The notes under the pieces: model-generated | Seen by the model: only the letters and a program-made list of their open reading frames with translations | The model's database searches: none | What the model was told of the DNA's origin: nothing | Program-made: the position numbers and the translations under genes | DNA from: Rhizobiales bacterium UBA3584 | GTDB lineage: Bacteria; Pseudomonadota; Alphaproteobacteria; Rhizobiales; Devosiaceae | DNA length: 51,622 bases | Direction of reading: 5' to 3' | Assembly (NCBI GenBank): GCA_002375765.1 | Contig: DFMV01000041.1 | Coordinates: forward strand, 11,871 to 63,492 | Part shown: piece by piece, positions 25,878 to 34,638 of the stretch | Layout: every line of letters starts with the position of its first letter | Position numbering within the stretch: the first letter of the stretch is position 1

Positions 25878-27221
25878 CAGCGCCATGAGCGGTTCGACGC
25901 CGTCCTGATCCAGTCTTGCAATGGCGGCAAAATAGGCTTCAAGCGACATCGAGCGGCCACGGGCCCGAAAGCAATCGCCGACCTTGGGCCAGAGGTCGTC
26001 CAGCGTCACATCGGCGGTGCGCCAGATGGGAACCTGGGCAATTGTTTCCCGATGCACCGCGCCGTTGGCGAGGCTCACCTCATATATGGCGTCGAATCCG
26101 GCATCGCGTTCGAGCGATGCCATTTTGACGCGACCGGCCAGGGCAATGATCTCGGGGTCTGCCAAATGGCTGTGCGAAAAGGAATTGAGCGCAATAGTGC
26201 CGTGCTTGATGGTCTGGGCGAAAACGAAGGGAATTGAGAATTTGGCGCCGATCGGCGTGCGCGGGACACTGGCCTGCGGTCCGGGTCCGAACAGCATGTC
26301 ATTGGGCGGCGTTACCACCACCTCGACGCGGGCGATGGCTTCGGGCGCGACGCCTTTGTCACGCAGGGCACGGGCCGCCATAATCGCACTGTGGGTGCCG
26401 CGGCAGCATGGCCAGCGCTTAAGCGCGACCGCCGGGCCGTAAAGCTGCTCGCCCAGCCCCTCCAGCATCGGGCCGGAGCGCGGAGGCGCGCCGGTGAGAA
26501 GGTGAAAGACCCCGCTTTGTCCTTCGAGTGGATGGTCGAGCGCCCGAACCCCATGGCGGGCCAGCAGAACCGCTTCGACCGCGGCGCGCGCCGCCAGCCC
26601 CTCGCGCACGGCGCGCAAATGCGATTGCGGCGAGCGCTTGAGTTCGTCCGAAAGCATGAACTGGGCCGCAAACAGGCCCAGTGCGTCGAGCATTTGTTGC
26701 TCGGTCAGCTGCGCGATCACGGCGGCGCCAAGGGTCGCGCCCAGTCCCGAAAGGATGGGAGGATGGTACCAGCCCTTTTGGGCCGGATCCCCGTCGAGCG
26801 AGAGGGACAGCCGGCAGGCAAAGTCACACCCCAAAGCCAATGCCCTGAGAACCGTGCCCCCCTCGGCCCGCTCGCTCTCGGCCAGAGCCAGCACGGCGGG
26901 AACAAGCGAGGCGTTGGGATGGATCATGCCCGCTTCGAACGTATCCTCGAAATCGAGCGCATGGGCCAGCGCTCCATTGGCGAGCGCGGCCAGGGGCGCC
27001 GAACTTTTTCCGCCGGTGCCGATGATCGATGCGCGCCCTGTCCCGCCCAGCGCCGTTGCGTGATCGGCAAAGGGCTGGGCTGCCGGCTCAAGATCGACAG
27101 CCGCCACCATGACCGCGAGGCCATCGGCCAGCGCGATCTGTGCGGCGGCCAGAGCATTTTTATCAAGGGGCCGGTCGAGAACCGACCAGTATCGCTCGAT
27201 GACCGCCCGGCTCGAAATCAT
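25872..27221 (-). CDS. MmgE/PrpD family protein
   Basis: Member of the 2-methylcitrate dehydratase / cis-aconitate decarboxylase fold, 449 residues, the usual length. Visible motifs: IALADGLAVMVAA, the substrate-loop segment LANGALAHALDFEDTF followed by MIHPNASLVPAVLALAE, WYHPPILSGLGATLGAAV, KRWPCCRGTHSAIMAA (the K-x-W/Y-P-x-C-x-x-x-H block) and IGAKFSIPFVFAQTIKHGT (the A-x-F-S-x-P block). It is the last gene of the dpp-type operon; its ATG overlaps the CapA-like gene stop as ATGA. The family also includes racemases and ligand-specific isomerases, so the reaction cannot be named. It could act on a dicarboxylate or amide released from the imported substrate. Confidence 0.87.
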   Translation of the reverse strand: MISSRAVIERYWSVLDRPLDKNALAAAQIALADGLAVMVAAVDLEPAAQPFADHATALGGTGRASIIGTGGKSSAPLAALANGALAHALDFEDTFEAGMIHPNASLVPAVLALAESERAEGGTVLRALALGCDFACRLSLSLDGDPAQKGWYHPPILSGLGATLGAAVIAQLTEQQMLDALGLFAAQFMLSDELKRSPQSHLRAVREGLAARAAVEAVLLARHGVRALDHPLEGQSGVFHLLTGAPPRSGPMLEGLGEQLYGPAVALKRWPCCRGTHSAIMAARALRDKGVAPEAIARVEVVVTPPNDMLFGPGPQASVPRTPIGAKFSIPFVFAQTIKHGTIALNSFSHSHLADPEIIALAGRVKMASLERDAGFDAIYEVSLANGAVHRETIAQVPIWRTADVTLDDLWPKVGDCFRARGRSMSLEAYFAAIARLDQDGVEPLMALL

Positions 27222-28336
27222 TGGCGGTGCCGGACAATCAGCCGATCGCCATCCCTCTCGATGGCCGACCCAAGGCGCTCATGGTCGGAAATGTCGGCGA
27301 GATAGCGCCGTATCCGCTCGAAATCGGGGTCGCCGGGGTCGACGATGCGCGGCATGGCATCCTTGCCGATCATGATCGGAACCAGGCGAACGTCTCTGAT
27401 GCCCTCTTTGCTCAACCGGGCTTCAACCATCACGCTCATTGCCGAATCCGGCGGGAAATTGTAGCGGGAGGAAAAGTCGGGCACCCAATCGGGATTGAGC
27501 TTCTGGATTTCCTTAAACCCCCTTGATTTGGCGTGGGCCTCGTCCATCAGCAGATCGATGGCGAAATTGGCAAGGCTGTAGGCGATGGTCTTGCCCTTGT
27601 AGATTTCTATTCCCTTGAGAATATGGGCATGGTGACCGAGCACCAGATCGGCTCCGGCATCGATAACCGCATGCGCCACCTCCCGCTGGTAGTCGGGGAT
27701 GACCGCCGGCACGAAATGAATGCCGGCATGATGGGATACGATCACGACGTCCACCTGCCGGCGCAGGCTTTTCACGCCCTCGACGAGCGCAGCAAGATCG
27801 CCGCGCTGGGCATAGGTCACGATCCTTGCCGGCGTTCCGGGTTGATCGTGCTCGATCTGCTCATAGACCGTGTGAGCCCGCAGCGGCGCGCATCCGGCCC
27901 GGCGTTCATCGGCCCAGTAATTCATCGGCAGGATGGAATTGACCGCCAGCACGCCCACGCTGACCCCGCCGCGCTCAATGATGGCCGGACGCCGCGCCGC
28001 ATCGAGCGTCGGACCGGTGCCGACCTGGACCGCCCCTGCGCTTTCGAGCGTTGCAATCGTGTCGAGGAGCCCTTCTTCACCCCAGTCGAGGCAGTGATTG
28101 CCGGCAAAGGATACGATCTCGAAACCCGCCCGCACCAGGGCGGCACCGATCTCGGGCTTTCCGCGTATGGTGTGCCGGGCCTGGGGGAGACGCGCTCCCC
28201 GTTTCGTCAGGTTCACTTCGAGCTGGCAAAAACCCAGATCGGCGGCGCGGATGCGATCCCTGACCGCATCGAAAATGGTTTCGGGATCATCCCTGTCGGG
28301 GCCGACATCGCCAACGGCGACAAAATCGAGGCTCAT
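27218..28336 (-). CDS. CapA-family metallophosphatase-like protein
   Basis: Protein of 372 residues related to CapA/PgsA (poly-gamma-glutamate synthesis) and calcineurin-like phosphoesterases. ATG at 28336 overlaps the upstream ATPase stop (ATGA); the longer upstream frame lies inside that ATPase. Motifs: FVAVGDVGPDRDD at the N-terminus, FCQLEVNLTKRG, VSFAGNHCLDWGEEGLLDTI (the G-N-H block), VIVSHHAGIHFVPAVIPDYQR and LVLGHHAHILKGIEIYKGK (the G-H-H block). No signal peptide or membrane anchor is seen, unlike PgsA of capsule makers. In an uptake operon this suggests a cytoplasmic hydrolase or amide-bond enzyme acting on the imported compound rather than capsule synthesis. Confidence 0.88.
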   Translation of the reverse strand: MSLDFVAVGDVGPDRDDPETIFDAVRDRIRAADLGFCQLEVNLTKRGARLPQARHTIRGKPEIGAALVRAGFEIVSFAGNHCLDWGEEGLLDTIATLESAGAVQVGTGPTLDAARRPAIIERGGVSVGVLAVNSILPMNYWADERRAGCAPLRAHTVYEQIEHDQPGTPARIVTYAQRGDLAALVEGVKSLRRQVDVVIVSHHAGIHFVPAVIPDYQREVAHAVIDAGADLVLGHHAHILKGIEIYKGKTIAYSLANFAIDLLMDEAHAKSRGFKEIQKLNPDWVPDFSSRYNFPPDSAMSVMVEARLSKEGIRDVRLVPIMIGKDAMPRIVDPGDPDFERIRRYLADISDHERLGSAIERDGDRLIVRHRQ

Positions 28337-29307
28337 CGCGAATGCTCCGGCGCCAGAAGGTGGCAGGCGGCGAGCCCACCATGGGGAGCCGGCAGCATGG
28401 GGGGCCGCTCGACCGCGCAGACATCCATGCTGAGCGGACACCGCGTGTGGTAGGGGCATCCCGAAGGGGGATCGAGAGGGCTGGGCAATTCTCCCTGCGG
28501 GGGCAATTCGGGCTCGGGTGCATCGGGATCGGGCGGCAGCGCAGCAGCCAGCATGGCCTTGGTATAGGGGTGGCCGGGCCGGGTGCAGATCGCCTCGGCG
28601 GTACCGCGCTCTATGACGCGCCCCAGATACATGACCACGACATCGTGGGCCATGAACCGGACAGTTGCCAGATCGTGGGAGATGAACACGCATCCCAGCC
28701 CGTATTCGTCCTGGAGATCCTTGAGAATATTGAGGATCTGCGCCCGGATGGAGATGTCCTGGGACGATACGGGCTCATCGAGCATGAGAATTTGCGGTTT
28801 CGAGGCGATGGCCCGCGCAATGGCGATGCGCTGACGCTGACCGCCGGAAAATTCGTTCGGGAAGCGCCGGGCGTCCTCTGCCCTGAGCCCCACCGCCTCG
28901 AGCACTTCGGCCACCCGGCGCGCAATATCGGCTTTGGACAGATCGGGAATGGTCGAGAGCGGCTCGGCTATGATCTTTCCCACCCGCATGCGGGGATCGA
29001 GCGACGAAAAGGGGTTCTGGAACACCGGCTGGACCGCCCGTCTGAAATCCCGGCGCTCGGTGGCCGACATTTCTGCAAATGTCTTGCCCCTGAACCGCAC
29101 CTCGCCGGAACTGGGCGTATCGAGCAGCAACAGCATGCGGTTTAGCGTTGTCTTGCCGCAGCCCGACTCCCCGACAATGCCCAGCGTGCGTCCGGGCTCC
29201 AGCGAAAGATCGAGTTCGGTGACCGCGTGGAGGTCCTGCATGCGGCCGCGATGCCGAACCTTGAAGACCCGGCCAAGGCCCCGGGCGGAGAGGATCGGTT
29301 GGGTCAT
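28333..29307 (-). CDS. Oligopeptide/dipeptide ABC transporter ATPase (DppF/OppF type)
   Basis: ATP-binding subunit of 324 residues; ATG at 29307 overlaps the stop of the partner ATPase (ATGA). Walker A GIVGESGCGKTTLNR, Q-loop VFQNPFSSLDPRM, signature NEFSGGQRQRIAIARAI, Walker B ILMLDEP and the switch histidine in VFISHDLATV are intact. The D-loop reads VSSQDIS where family members read VSALDVS. The C-terminal oligopeptide-transporter extension is present (SGCPYHTRCPLSMDVC). It acts with the ATPase, two permeases and binding protein encoded upstream. Confidence 0.93.
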   Translation of the reverse strand: MTQPILSARGLGRVFKVRHRGRMQDLHAVTELDLSLEPGRTLGIVGESGCGKTTLNRMLLLLDTPSSGEVRFRGKTFAEMSATERRDFRRAVQPVFQNPFSSLDPRMRVGKIIAEPLSTIPDLSKADIARRVAEVLEAVGLRAEDARRFPNEFSGGQRQRIAIARAIASKPQILMLDEPVSSQDISIRAQILNILKDLQDEYGLGCVFISHDLATVRFMAHDVVVMYLGRVIERGTAEAICTRPGHPYTKAMLAAALPPDPDAPEPELPPQGELPSPLDPPSGCPYHTRCPLSMDVCAVERPPMLPAPHGGLAACHLLAPEHSR

Positions 29308-30311
29308 GCCGCACCTGCCTGTGCGCCGAGGGGAAACCAGCAGCGCGCCGTGTGCCCGGCGCCCAGCGTCACGGTTGGCGGCGCCGTGCGGCACTGCGGC
29401 TGTGCGTTGGCGCAGCGGGGATGAAAGCGACATCCGGCCGGGCGGGCGCCCACTGTGGGCGGGCTACCCGGAATGGTGGGCAGCCGATCGAGGGCCGTAT
29501 CGAGTGTCGGTACGCTATCGAGCAGGGCACGGGTGTACCAATGGGCGGGCCGGGCGAAAATATCGCGCACCGGGCCCTGTTCGACGATCTCCCCGGCATA
29601 CATGACCGCCACACGGTCGCACATTCTGGCCACCACCCCGAAATCGTGGGTGATAAACAGCATGGCCATGCCCAGCCGCCGCTGGAGGTCCTTGAGAAGG
29701 TCGAGAAACTGGTACTGGATCGTGACGTCCAGCGACGTGGTGGGCTCGTCCGCGATCAGCAGCTTGGGTGCGCGGGTGAGCGATATCGCTCCGACGACGC
29801 GCTGGCGCATGCCGCCGCTCATCTGGTGGGGGTAGTTGGCCAACCGCGCCTGCGCAGAGGGTATCTTTACGCTTTCGAGCGCGGCGACGGCCCGTTCCTC
29901 AAGACTGCCACTGGCTGTCGCGTGAAGGCGGAGAGCCTCCCTGAGCTGGTTTCCCACGGAAAAGACAGGATTGAGCGAGGCCATCGGGTCCTGCAGGATC
30001 ATGGAGATCTCGCCACCGCGGATGGCGGCCAGCTCGTTCTTGCCCAGCCGCGCGATGTCACGGTCCTGATAGAGGATTTCGCCCGACAACCCCTTGTCGA
30101 GCAGGGGCGGCAGCAGGCGCAGCAGGGCCATGCCGAGCGTTGTCTTGCCCGAGCCGCTTTCGCCCACCAGACCGACCGTCTCGCCGGCCTGGATGGCCAG
30201 GTTCACGTTTTCGATCAGCGCGGGCGCGTCCGGCTGTCGACCCAGTCGCACGCTGACGTCGCGCATTTCGAGCAGCGGCGCCCCTTCGCCGCGGGAAGTC
30301 TCATGAACCAT
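29304..30311 (-). CDS. Oligopeptide/dipeptide ABC transporter ATPase (DppD/OppD type)
   Basis: ATP-binding subunit of 335 residues; ATG at 30311 overlaps the stop of the permease gene by one base (TGATG). Walker A GLVGESGSGKTTLGMALL, Q-loop ILQDPMASLNPVF, signature HQMSGGMRQRVVGAISL, Walker B LLIADEPTTSLDVTI and switch H in FITHDFGVVARM are all canonical. The C-terminal cysteine-containing extension CRFHPRCANAQPQC is typical of peptide/nickel type importers and may bind an Fe-S cluster or metal. Confidence 0.93.
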   Translation of the reverse strand: MVHETSRGEGAPLLEMRDVSVRLGRQPDAPALIENVNLAIQAGETVGLVGESGSGKTTLGMALLRLLPPLLDKGLSGEILYQDRDIARLGKNELAAIRGGEISMILQDPMASLNPVFSVGNQLREALRLHATASGSLEERAVAALESVKIPSAQARLANYPHQMSGGMRQRVVGAISLTRAPKLLIADEPTTSLDVTIQYQFLDLLKDLQRRLGMAMLFITHDFGVVARMCDRVAVMYAGEIVEQGPVRDIFARPAHWYTRALLDSVPTLDTALDRLPTIPGSPPTVGARPAGCRFHPRCANAQPQCRTAPPTVTLGAGHTARCWFPLGAQAGAA

Positions 30312-31228
30312 CAGATATTGCGTCCTCTGAGTGCGGGGTTGATCTTGTCGGCAAGCGCGTCGCCAACGATGTTGACCGACATGACGGTCAAAAGGATCGC
30401 GAGCCCGGGAATCATGCACAGCCACCAGGCCGAGGTGATATAGGAGCGGCCATCGGCAACCATCGAGCCCCATGAGGGCGCCGGGGGTGGAACGCCGACA
30501 CCGAGAAAGCTCAGCGAGGCTTCGAGCACGATCACGACGCCGACCTGGAGCGTGGCGATGACGATGAGCGATGGCGCGATATTGGGCAGGATATGGCGCC
30601 AGATGATCCTGAAATCAGACAGGCCCGATGTGCGCGCCAGATCGACATAATCCTCGTTGCGGATCTTGAGGGTCTCCCCACGCGCCATGCGTGCATACTG
30701 GCTCCAGAGCACCAGCGAGATCACGATGATGATGTTGGTAAAGCTGGGGCCGGAGATGGCGCCAAGCAACAGCGCCAGAAGAATCACCGGAAACGAGAGC
30801 GCCAGGTCAACGAGCCGCATGAAGATCCTGTCCGTCCAGCCGCCGAAATAGCCGGCCAGCGTGCCCACGGCAGTTCCCATCGCCCCCGCGATCGCTATGA
30901 CCAGCGCACAGACGGTGAGCGAAATTCGCGCACCGGCGATCAGGCGCGAGAGGATGTCGCGTCCCAGCCTGTCGGTACCGAGCGGATGCGTCCAGGAGCC
31001 GCCCTCCTGCCAGGCGGGCGGATCGAGCCGTGCCCTGAGGGAGCCGGCAAGCGGATCATGGGGCGAAATGAGCGGTCCCAGAAGCGCCACGAGCACGAAG
31101 ATCGCCAGGAGCACCATGGCCAGTCGCACCGTCCAGCCGAACTGGCCCCATAGCCCGGCGATTGCCGCAAACTTGCCCTGAAGGCGAGAGGGAGTACCCA
31201 TCGCATTGGTCTGGATAGGGTCGGTCAT
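30311..31228 (-). CDS. ABC transporter permease (DppC type)
   Basis: Inner-membrane permease of 305 residues. It has the DppC N-terminal cytoplasmic segment and TM1 (VRLAMVLLAIFVLVALLGPL), the family phrase HPLGTDRLGRDILSRLIAGA, a periplasmic loop, and the cytoplasmic EAA loop around GETLKIRNEDYVDLARTSG and WRHILPNIAPSLI. ATG at 31228 overlaps the dppB stop as TGATG. Confidence 0.94.
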   Translation of the reverse strand: MTDPIQTNAMGTPSRLQGKFAAIAGLWGQFGWTVRLAMVLLAIFVLVALLGPLISPHDPLAGSLRARLDPPAWQEGGSWTHPLGTDRLGRDILSRLIAGARISLTVCALVIAIAGAMGTAVGTLAGYFGGWTDRIFMRLVDLALSFPVILLALLLGAISGPSFTNIIIVISLVLWSQYARMARGETLKIRNEDYVDLARTSGLSDFRIIWRHILPNIAPSLIVIATLQVGVVIVLEASLSFLGVGVPPPAPSWGSMVADGRSYITSAWWLCMIPGLAILLTVMSVNIVGDALADKINPALRGRNI

Positions 31229-32151
31229 CAGCCCCGGCTCCGCATGCGCGGGTCAACGATCACGTAAAGGATGTCGACCAGAAGGTTGGCGAGAATGAAC
31301 AGGGCGGTGATGACGAGCACGACCGTCTGAACGACGGGGAAATCGCGGGCCAGGATCGACTCGTAGGCCAGCCTGCCAATGCCCGGCCAAGCGAAAACGG
31401 TTTCCACCACCACCGCGCCGGTGATCATCACGGCAAAGAACGTCCCCATGAAGGTGATGACGGGAATAAGGCTGTTGGCCAGGGCGTGTTTCCAGACAAC
31501 CACGGCTTCCGAAAGCCCTTTGACGCGCGCGAGCTTTATGTATTCGCTGCCCAGCGCCTCGAGCATGCTGGCCCGCACCAGTCGGGTGATGGCGGCAAGG
31601 GTAAACAGGCCCAGGGTCGCCGCGGGTAGGATATAGTGCTCCCACTGGCCGTAACCGGAGGTGGGCAGCCACCGCAATTGCACGGCAAAGACATACATCA
31701 GGACAATGCCCAGCCAGAAGCTGGGAACCGACTGCCCCACAAGCGCCACGAGACGGGCGGCGATATCGACTGGCGTATTGTGCATCACCGCCGCGAAAAC
31801 CCCGAAAACGATGCCGATGACCAGCGTAAACACCAAAGCGACACCGGCAAGGCTGAGCGAAGCGGGAAGGCGCGAGAGTACGAGATCTATGGACGGCTCG
31901 GCGCTGGCGGTCAGCGAGCGGCCGAAATCCCCGGTCAGGGCGTTGCCGATGAACGTGAGATACTGAACCGGAAGCGAGCGATCCAGACCAAGCTCTGCGA
32001 TCAATGCCTGCCGGTCGGCCTCGGTGGCACCATCACCGAGCAGCAGTGCGACCGGGTCGCCGGTGAGCCTGCTGAGCAGGAAGATCACGAGACTCATGAG
32101 GAGCAGTGCGATCAGGGCTTCGGTGATGCGGGTTGCGATGAGCTTGAGCAT
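31228..32151 (-). CDS. ABC transporter permease (DppB type)
   Basis: Inner-membrane permease of 307 residues. ATG at 32151 gives the DppB N-terminus MLKLIATRITEALIALLLMS; the open frame upstream includes the hairpin region and is not coding. The family phrases LSRLTGDPVALLLG, LGLDRSLPVQYLTFIGNALTG (in two parts), FWLGIVLMYVFAVQLRWLP and the EAA loop EYIKLARVKGLSEAVVVWKHALAN, again in parts, are visible, as is the end DILYVIVDPRMR. It is separated from the binding-protein gene by a 78-base spacer with a strong hairpin. Confidence 0.94.
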   Translation of the reverse strand: MLKLIATRITEALIALLLMSLVIFLLSRLTGDPVALLLGDGATEADRQALIAELGLDRSLPVQYLTFIGNALTGDFGRSLTASAEPSIDLVLSRLPASLSLAGVALVFTLVIGIVFGVFAAVMHNTPVDIAARLVALVGQSVPSFWLGIVLMYVFAVQLRWLPTSGYGQWEHYILPAATLGLFTLAAITRLVRASMLEALGSEYIKLARVKGLSEAVVVWKHALANSLIPVITFMGTFFAVMITGAVVVETVFAWPGIGRLAYESILARDFPVVQTVVLVITALFILANLLVDILYVIVDPRMRSRG

Positions 32152-32183
32152 GCCTGTTCCGTGATATTCCGCCCAAAAACACA

Positions 32184-32218
32184 GCCCCGGCCCGACCTGC
32201 AAAGGGCCGGGCCGGGGC
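32184..32218 (-). promoter_or_regulatory. Perfect hairpin between dppA-like and dppB-like genes
   Basis: GCCCCGGCCCG (32184-32194) pairs exactly with CGGGCCGGGGC (32208-32218), an 11-bp all-GC stem with a 13-base loop, beginning 11 bases after the binding-protein stop. Same position and type as the hairpins at 17037-17066 and 41056-41081. No T-run, so partial termination or mRNA protection rather than full stop. Confidence 0.65.
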
Positions 32219-32229
32219 AAAGCAGGAGA

Positions 32230-33810
32230 TTATTGAGCCCTGGTGGCGCGGTCGAAATTCCATCCATAGGCACCCGAGATGTCCCATTCACCCACCTTGT
32301 CGCTGACCCCGTAGGGCTCGTTGGCAAGGGCGATGAACACACCGGCCGCTTCGTCGCGCAGATACTGCCCGATCTCGGTAAAGAGAGCCGAGCGGGTTTG
32401 CGCGTCCTCTTCGCTCGAGAACTGCTGGATCATCGCCTCGAGTTCGGGCGAGGTGAAGCTGGCGAACAGGCTGTCCTGCATGAAGCCTGCCTCGAGCCCG
32501 TTGGCTGCGCTGGCGAACGGAAAGCCGCGATGGGTCCAGACGTAATCACTGGCCTGCCCCTGGGTCCATGCGGTGCGGATCGAGGGCCAGTCGACCGGCT
32601 CGATGGTGGTGTTGACCCCGATGTCCTGCCAGTAGAGCGCCACGGCCTCGGCCATAAGCGGCAGTTCGGCGCCGGGCGCGGTGGTAAAGGTCTTGAGGGT
32701 GATGTCAAACCCGTCCGGATAGCCCGCTTCGGCCAGCAATTGGCGCGCCATATCGGGATCATAGGGATAGGGCTCGACCTCCGACCACGCCGGCACCGGC
32801 GTATCGCTCGCCGCAATCGTGGCTTCACCCTGGAACAGCTCATCGATGATCGTCTGCTTGTCCACCGCGTAGTTGAGGGCCTGACGCACCTCGCGGCTGG
32901 CCCAGGGCGTATCGGGGTTGTACCGCGCGGGGTCGGTCTGGATCAGACCGCCGAAGCGCACCACCGGCGACCACGTCGCCTGTGCCGAGACAATCCGCAA
33001 CCCTGCATCTTCCACTGTGGGAATGGAATCAAATCCGATCGGGGCAATATCGGCCTCCCCGGTCTGCAACATTGCAACACGGGTCGATTCTTCGGGCACC
33101 ACGCGGAAGGAGACCGTTTCGAATTCGGGGTTCACACGCCAGTGGTCGCCCAGATCCTCGCGCAGTGTCATGAGGATTTCCGAGCCGGACGTGACGTTTT
33201 CGAGGACATAGGGCCCGGTTCCGATGGGACGGGCCTGGGCTTCATCGGCCCCCAGCTCGTCGAAATAGGCCTTCGAGACGATGCCCAATTGCTGGCCGGA
33301 GCCGAAATAGCCCTTGGCAAGCTCGAAATCGGGGACGTTGAGATTGACAACGACGGTGCGCTCGTCCGGCGTCTGCACGGATGCGATGGCGCGGCGCATG
33401 GCCGAAGCGGGGCCGGCGCGCGAATCTTCCCCGATCAGGCGGGCGATCGAATAGGCGACGTCCTCGGACGTCAGTTCGCCGTAGCCACCCGCGAATTCGA
33501 TCCCCTCGCGCAGATGGAAGGTCCATGTCCTGCCATCGGGGCTCATGTCCCAGGATTGGGCAAGGCCAGGAACTGCTTCACCGGTCTCGGGGTCGATATA
33601 GGTCAGGTATTCATAGGCAAGATCGAGATAGGTCTTGCGCTGGCCGCTGCCGCCCCAGGGCGTCATGGTTTCTTCCGAAAAGGTCGAAAGCGCGACGACC
33701 AGTTCGTCGGCCTGCGCCCAGGCCGGTGTGGCCGGAGCAACGATCAGTGTCGTTGCGCACAGCAGCGCGGCCAGTGTGGTCTTTCTGAAATTTCCGAGCA
33801 TTCGTTCCAT
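32230..33810 (-). CDS. Peptide/nickel-type ABC solute-binding protein (DppA family, SBP_bac_5)
   Basis: Periplasmic binding protein of 526 residues with a signal peptide of about 32 residues (basic start MERMLGNFRKTT, hydrophobic core, cleavage after PAWA). Family phrases: VPGLAQSWDMSPDGRTWTFHLREGI (in parts), LTSEDVAYSIARL, RPIGTGPYVLENVTSG, the QTGEADIAPIG block, REVRQALNYAVDKQTII and MARQLLAEAGYPDGFD. A GGGAGGAAAG ribosome site precedes the ATG at 33810. It heads a seven-gene operon ending with the prpD-like gene. Ligands of this family go well beyond peptides, so substrate is open. Confidence 0.95.
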   Translation of the reverse strand: MERMLGNFRKTTLAALLCATTLIVAPATPAWAQADELVVALSTFSEETMTPWGGSGQRKTYLDLAYEYLTYIDPETGEAVPGLAQSWDMSPDGRTWTFHLREGIEFAGGYGELTSEDVAYSIARLIGEDSRAGPASAMRRAIASVQTPDERTVVVNLNVPDFELAKGYFGSGQQLGIVSKAYFDELGADEAQARPIGTGPYVLENVTSGSEILMTLREDLGDHWRVNPEFETVSFRVVPEESTRVAMLQTGEADIAPIGFDSIPTVEDAGLRIVSAQATWSPVVRFGGLIQTDPARYNPDTPWASREVRQALNYAVDKQTIIDELFQGEATIAASDTPVPAWSEVEPYPYDPDMARQLLAEAGYPDGFDITLKTFTTAPGAELPLMAEAVALYWQDIGVNTTIEPVDWPSIRTAWTQGQASDYVWTHRGFPFASAANGLEAGFMQDSLFASFTSPELEAMIQQFSSEEDAQTRSALFTEIGQYLRDEAAGVFIALANEPYGVSDKVGEWDISGAYGWNFDRATRAQ

Positions 33811-33877
33811 ATCTTTCCTCCCTCAGCTATGGCCCGATTTTGGTAATGTTATAGTTCAGAACAAAGAAGTCAACAAA

Positions 33878-33895
33878 ATTGTCGACTATATTGTG
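33878..33895. promoter_or_regulatory. Candidate GntR operator at the dppA-gntR divergent promoter
   Basis: ATTGTCGACTATATTGTG lies in the 132-base gap between the divergent binding-protein gene and gntR. Its core TTGTCGACTATATT or a near copy occurs twice at 35967-35997 upstream of the P450 gene and I did not notice it elsewhere. FCD-type GntR proteins usually bind short TTGTnnACAA-like dyads, which fits ATTGTCGAC-type half sites. Confidence 0.6.
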
Positions 33896-33942
33896 TCGCG
33901 GCATTTGACTTGCCGCGAGCGGCGGCTGTAAGTTCGCCTCCA

Positions 33943-34638
33943 ATGTCAACCACCACCGGACCCGCCTTGATGGATGAGCCCACGGCCAGCGGCCCGTTAC
34001 CGACCAGCGCCATCGCAGAACAGATCAAGGCGCGCATTCACAGCGGCGCCTATGCGCCCGGCCAGAGACTCATCGAAGTCGATCTGGCCGAGGAATATGC
34101 AGCCGGGCGCGGCCGCATCCGCGAGGTCTTCAAGACCCTGGTCGGCCAGGGCTATCTCGAATTCGTCGCCAATCGCGGCGTCTATGTCCGCCGTTTCACC
34201 CGCGCCGAAATCCTTGAAATGGGCAGGGTGCGGGAGGTCCTTGAGGGTCTTTCGGCGCGCCTTGCGGCCGAAACCGAACTCTCGCCCGACCAGCGGGCGG
34301 CCCTCCAAGCCCATCAGGCGCGCCTTGACGCCGCTGTCGCCGCTCATGACGTGGACACCTACAACAGGGAAAATTTCGCCTATCACGCCACGATCTGCAC
34401 CATTGCCGGCAATCGACACATCGAGGAGTTTCTCCATCGCGTCCGCCTGCCTCTTTACCGGCTGCAGTTGCCGCGGAATTTTTCCTCCGATTCCATGGCC
34501 AATTCCAACCGGGACCACCAGGTGGTCACCGCCTCCATTCTTGCCGGAAATCCCGATGCGGCCGAGGCCGCCATGCGCGCGCATGTCCGTGCCGGCAACG
34601 CTCATGTCATGCGCCTTGCCGCCCACCATTTCAGCTAG
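33943..34638 (+). CDS. GntR-family regulator, FCD type
   Basis: Transcription factor of about 231 residues from ATG at 33943 (a TTG at 33910 and an ATG at 33970 are alternatives; no clear ribosome site decides). The winged HTH runs AIAEQIKARIHSGAYAPGQRLIEVDLAEEY... with recognition region GRGRIREVFKTLVGQGYLEF and wing NRGVYVRRFT. The all-helical FCD effector domain has the family pattern R-x-x-L-E (REVLEGLSARLAAE), NFAYHATICTIAGN and the metal-binding histidines in YHAT, RDHQVV and RAHVRAGNAHV. It is divergent from the dpp-type operon and convergent with the P450 gene (4-base overlap); shared operator-like motifs suggest it controls both. Confidence 0.9.
   Translation: MSTTTGPALMDEPTASGPLPTSAIAEQIKARIHSGAYAPGQRLIEVDLAEEYAAGRGRIREVFKTLVGQGYLEFVANRGVYVRRFTRAEILEMGRVREVLEGLSARLAAETELSPDQRAALQAHQARLDAAVAAHDVDTYNRENFAYHATICTIAGNRHIEEFLHRVRLPLYRLQLPRNFSSDSMANSNRDHQVVTASILAGNPDAAEAAMRAHVRAGNAHVMRLAAHHFS

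Noticed and set aside
31636..33846. 736-codon plus-strand frame opposite dppA and dppB
   Set aside because: Longest frame in the window but antisense to clear transporter genes and crossing the intergenic hairpin; no recognisable domain.
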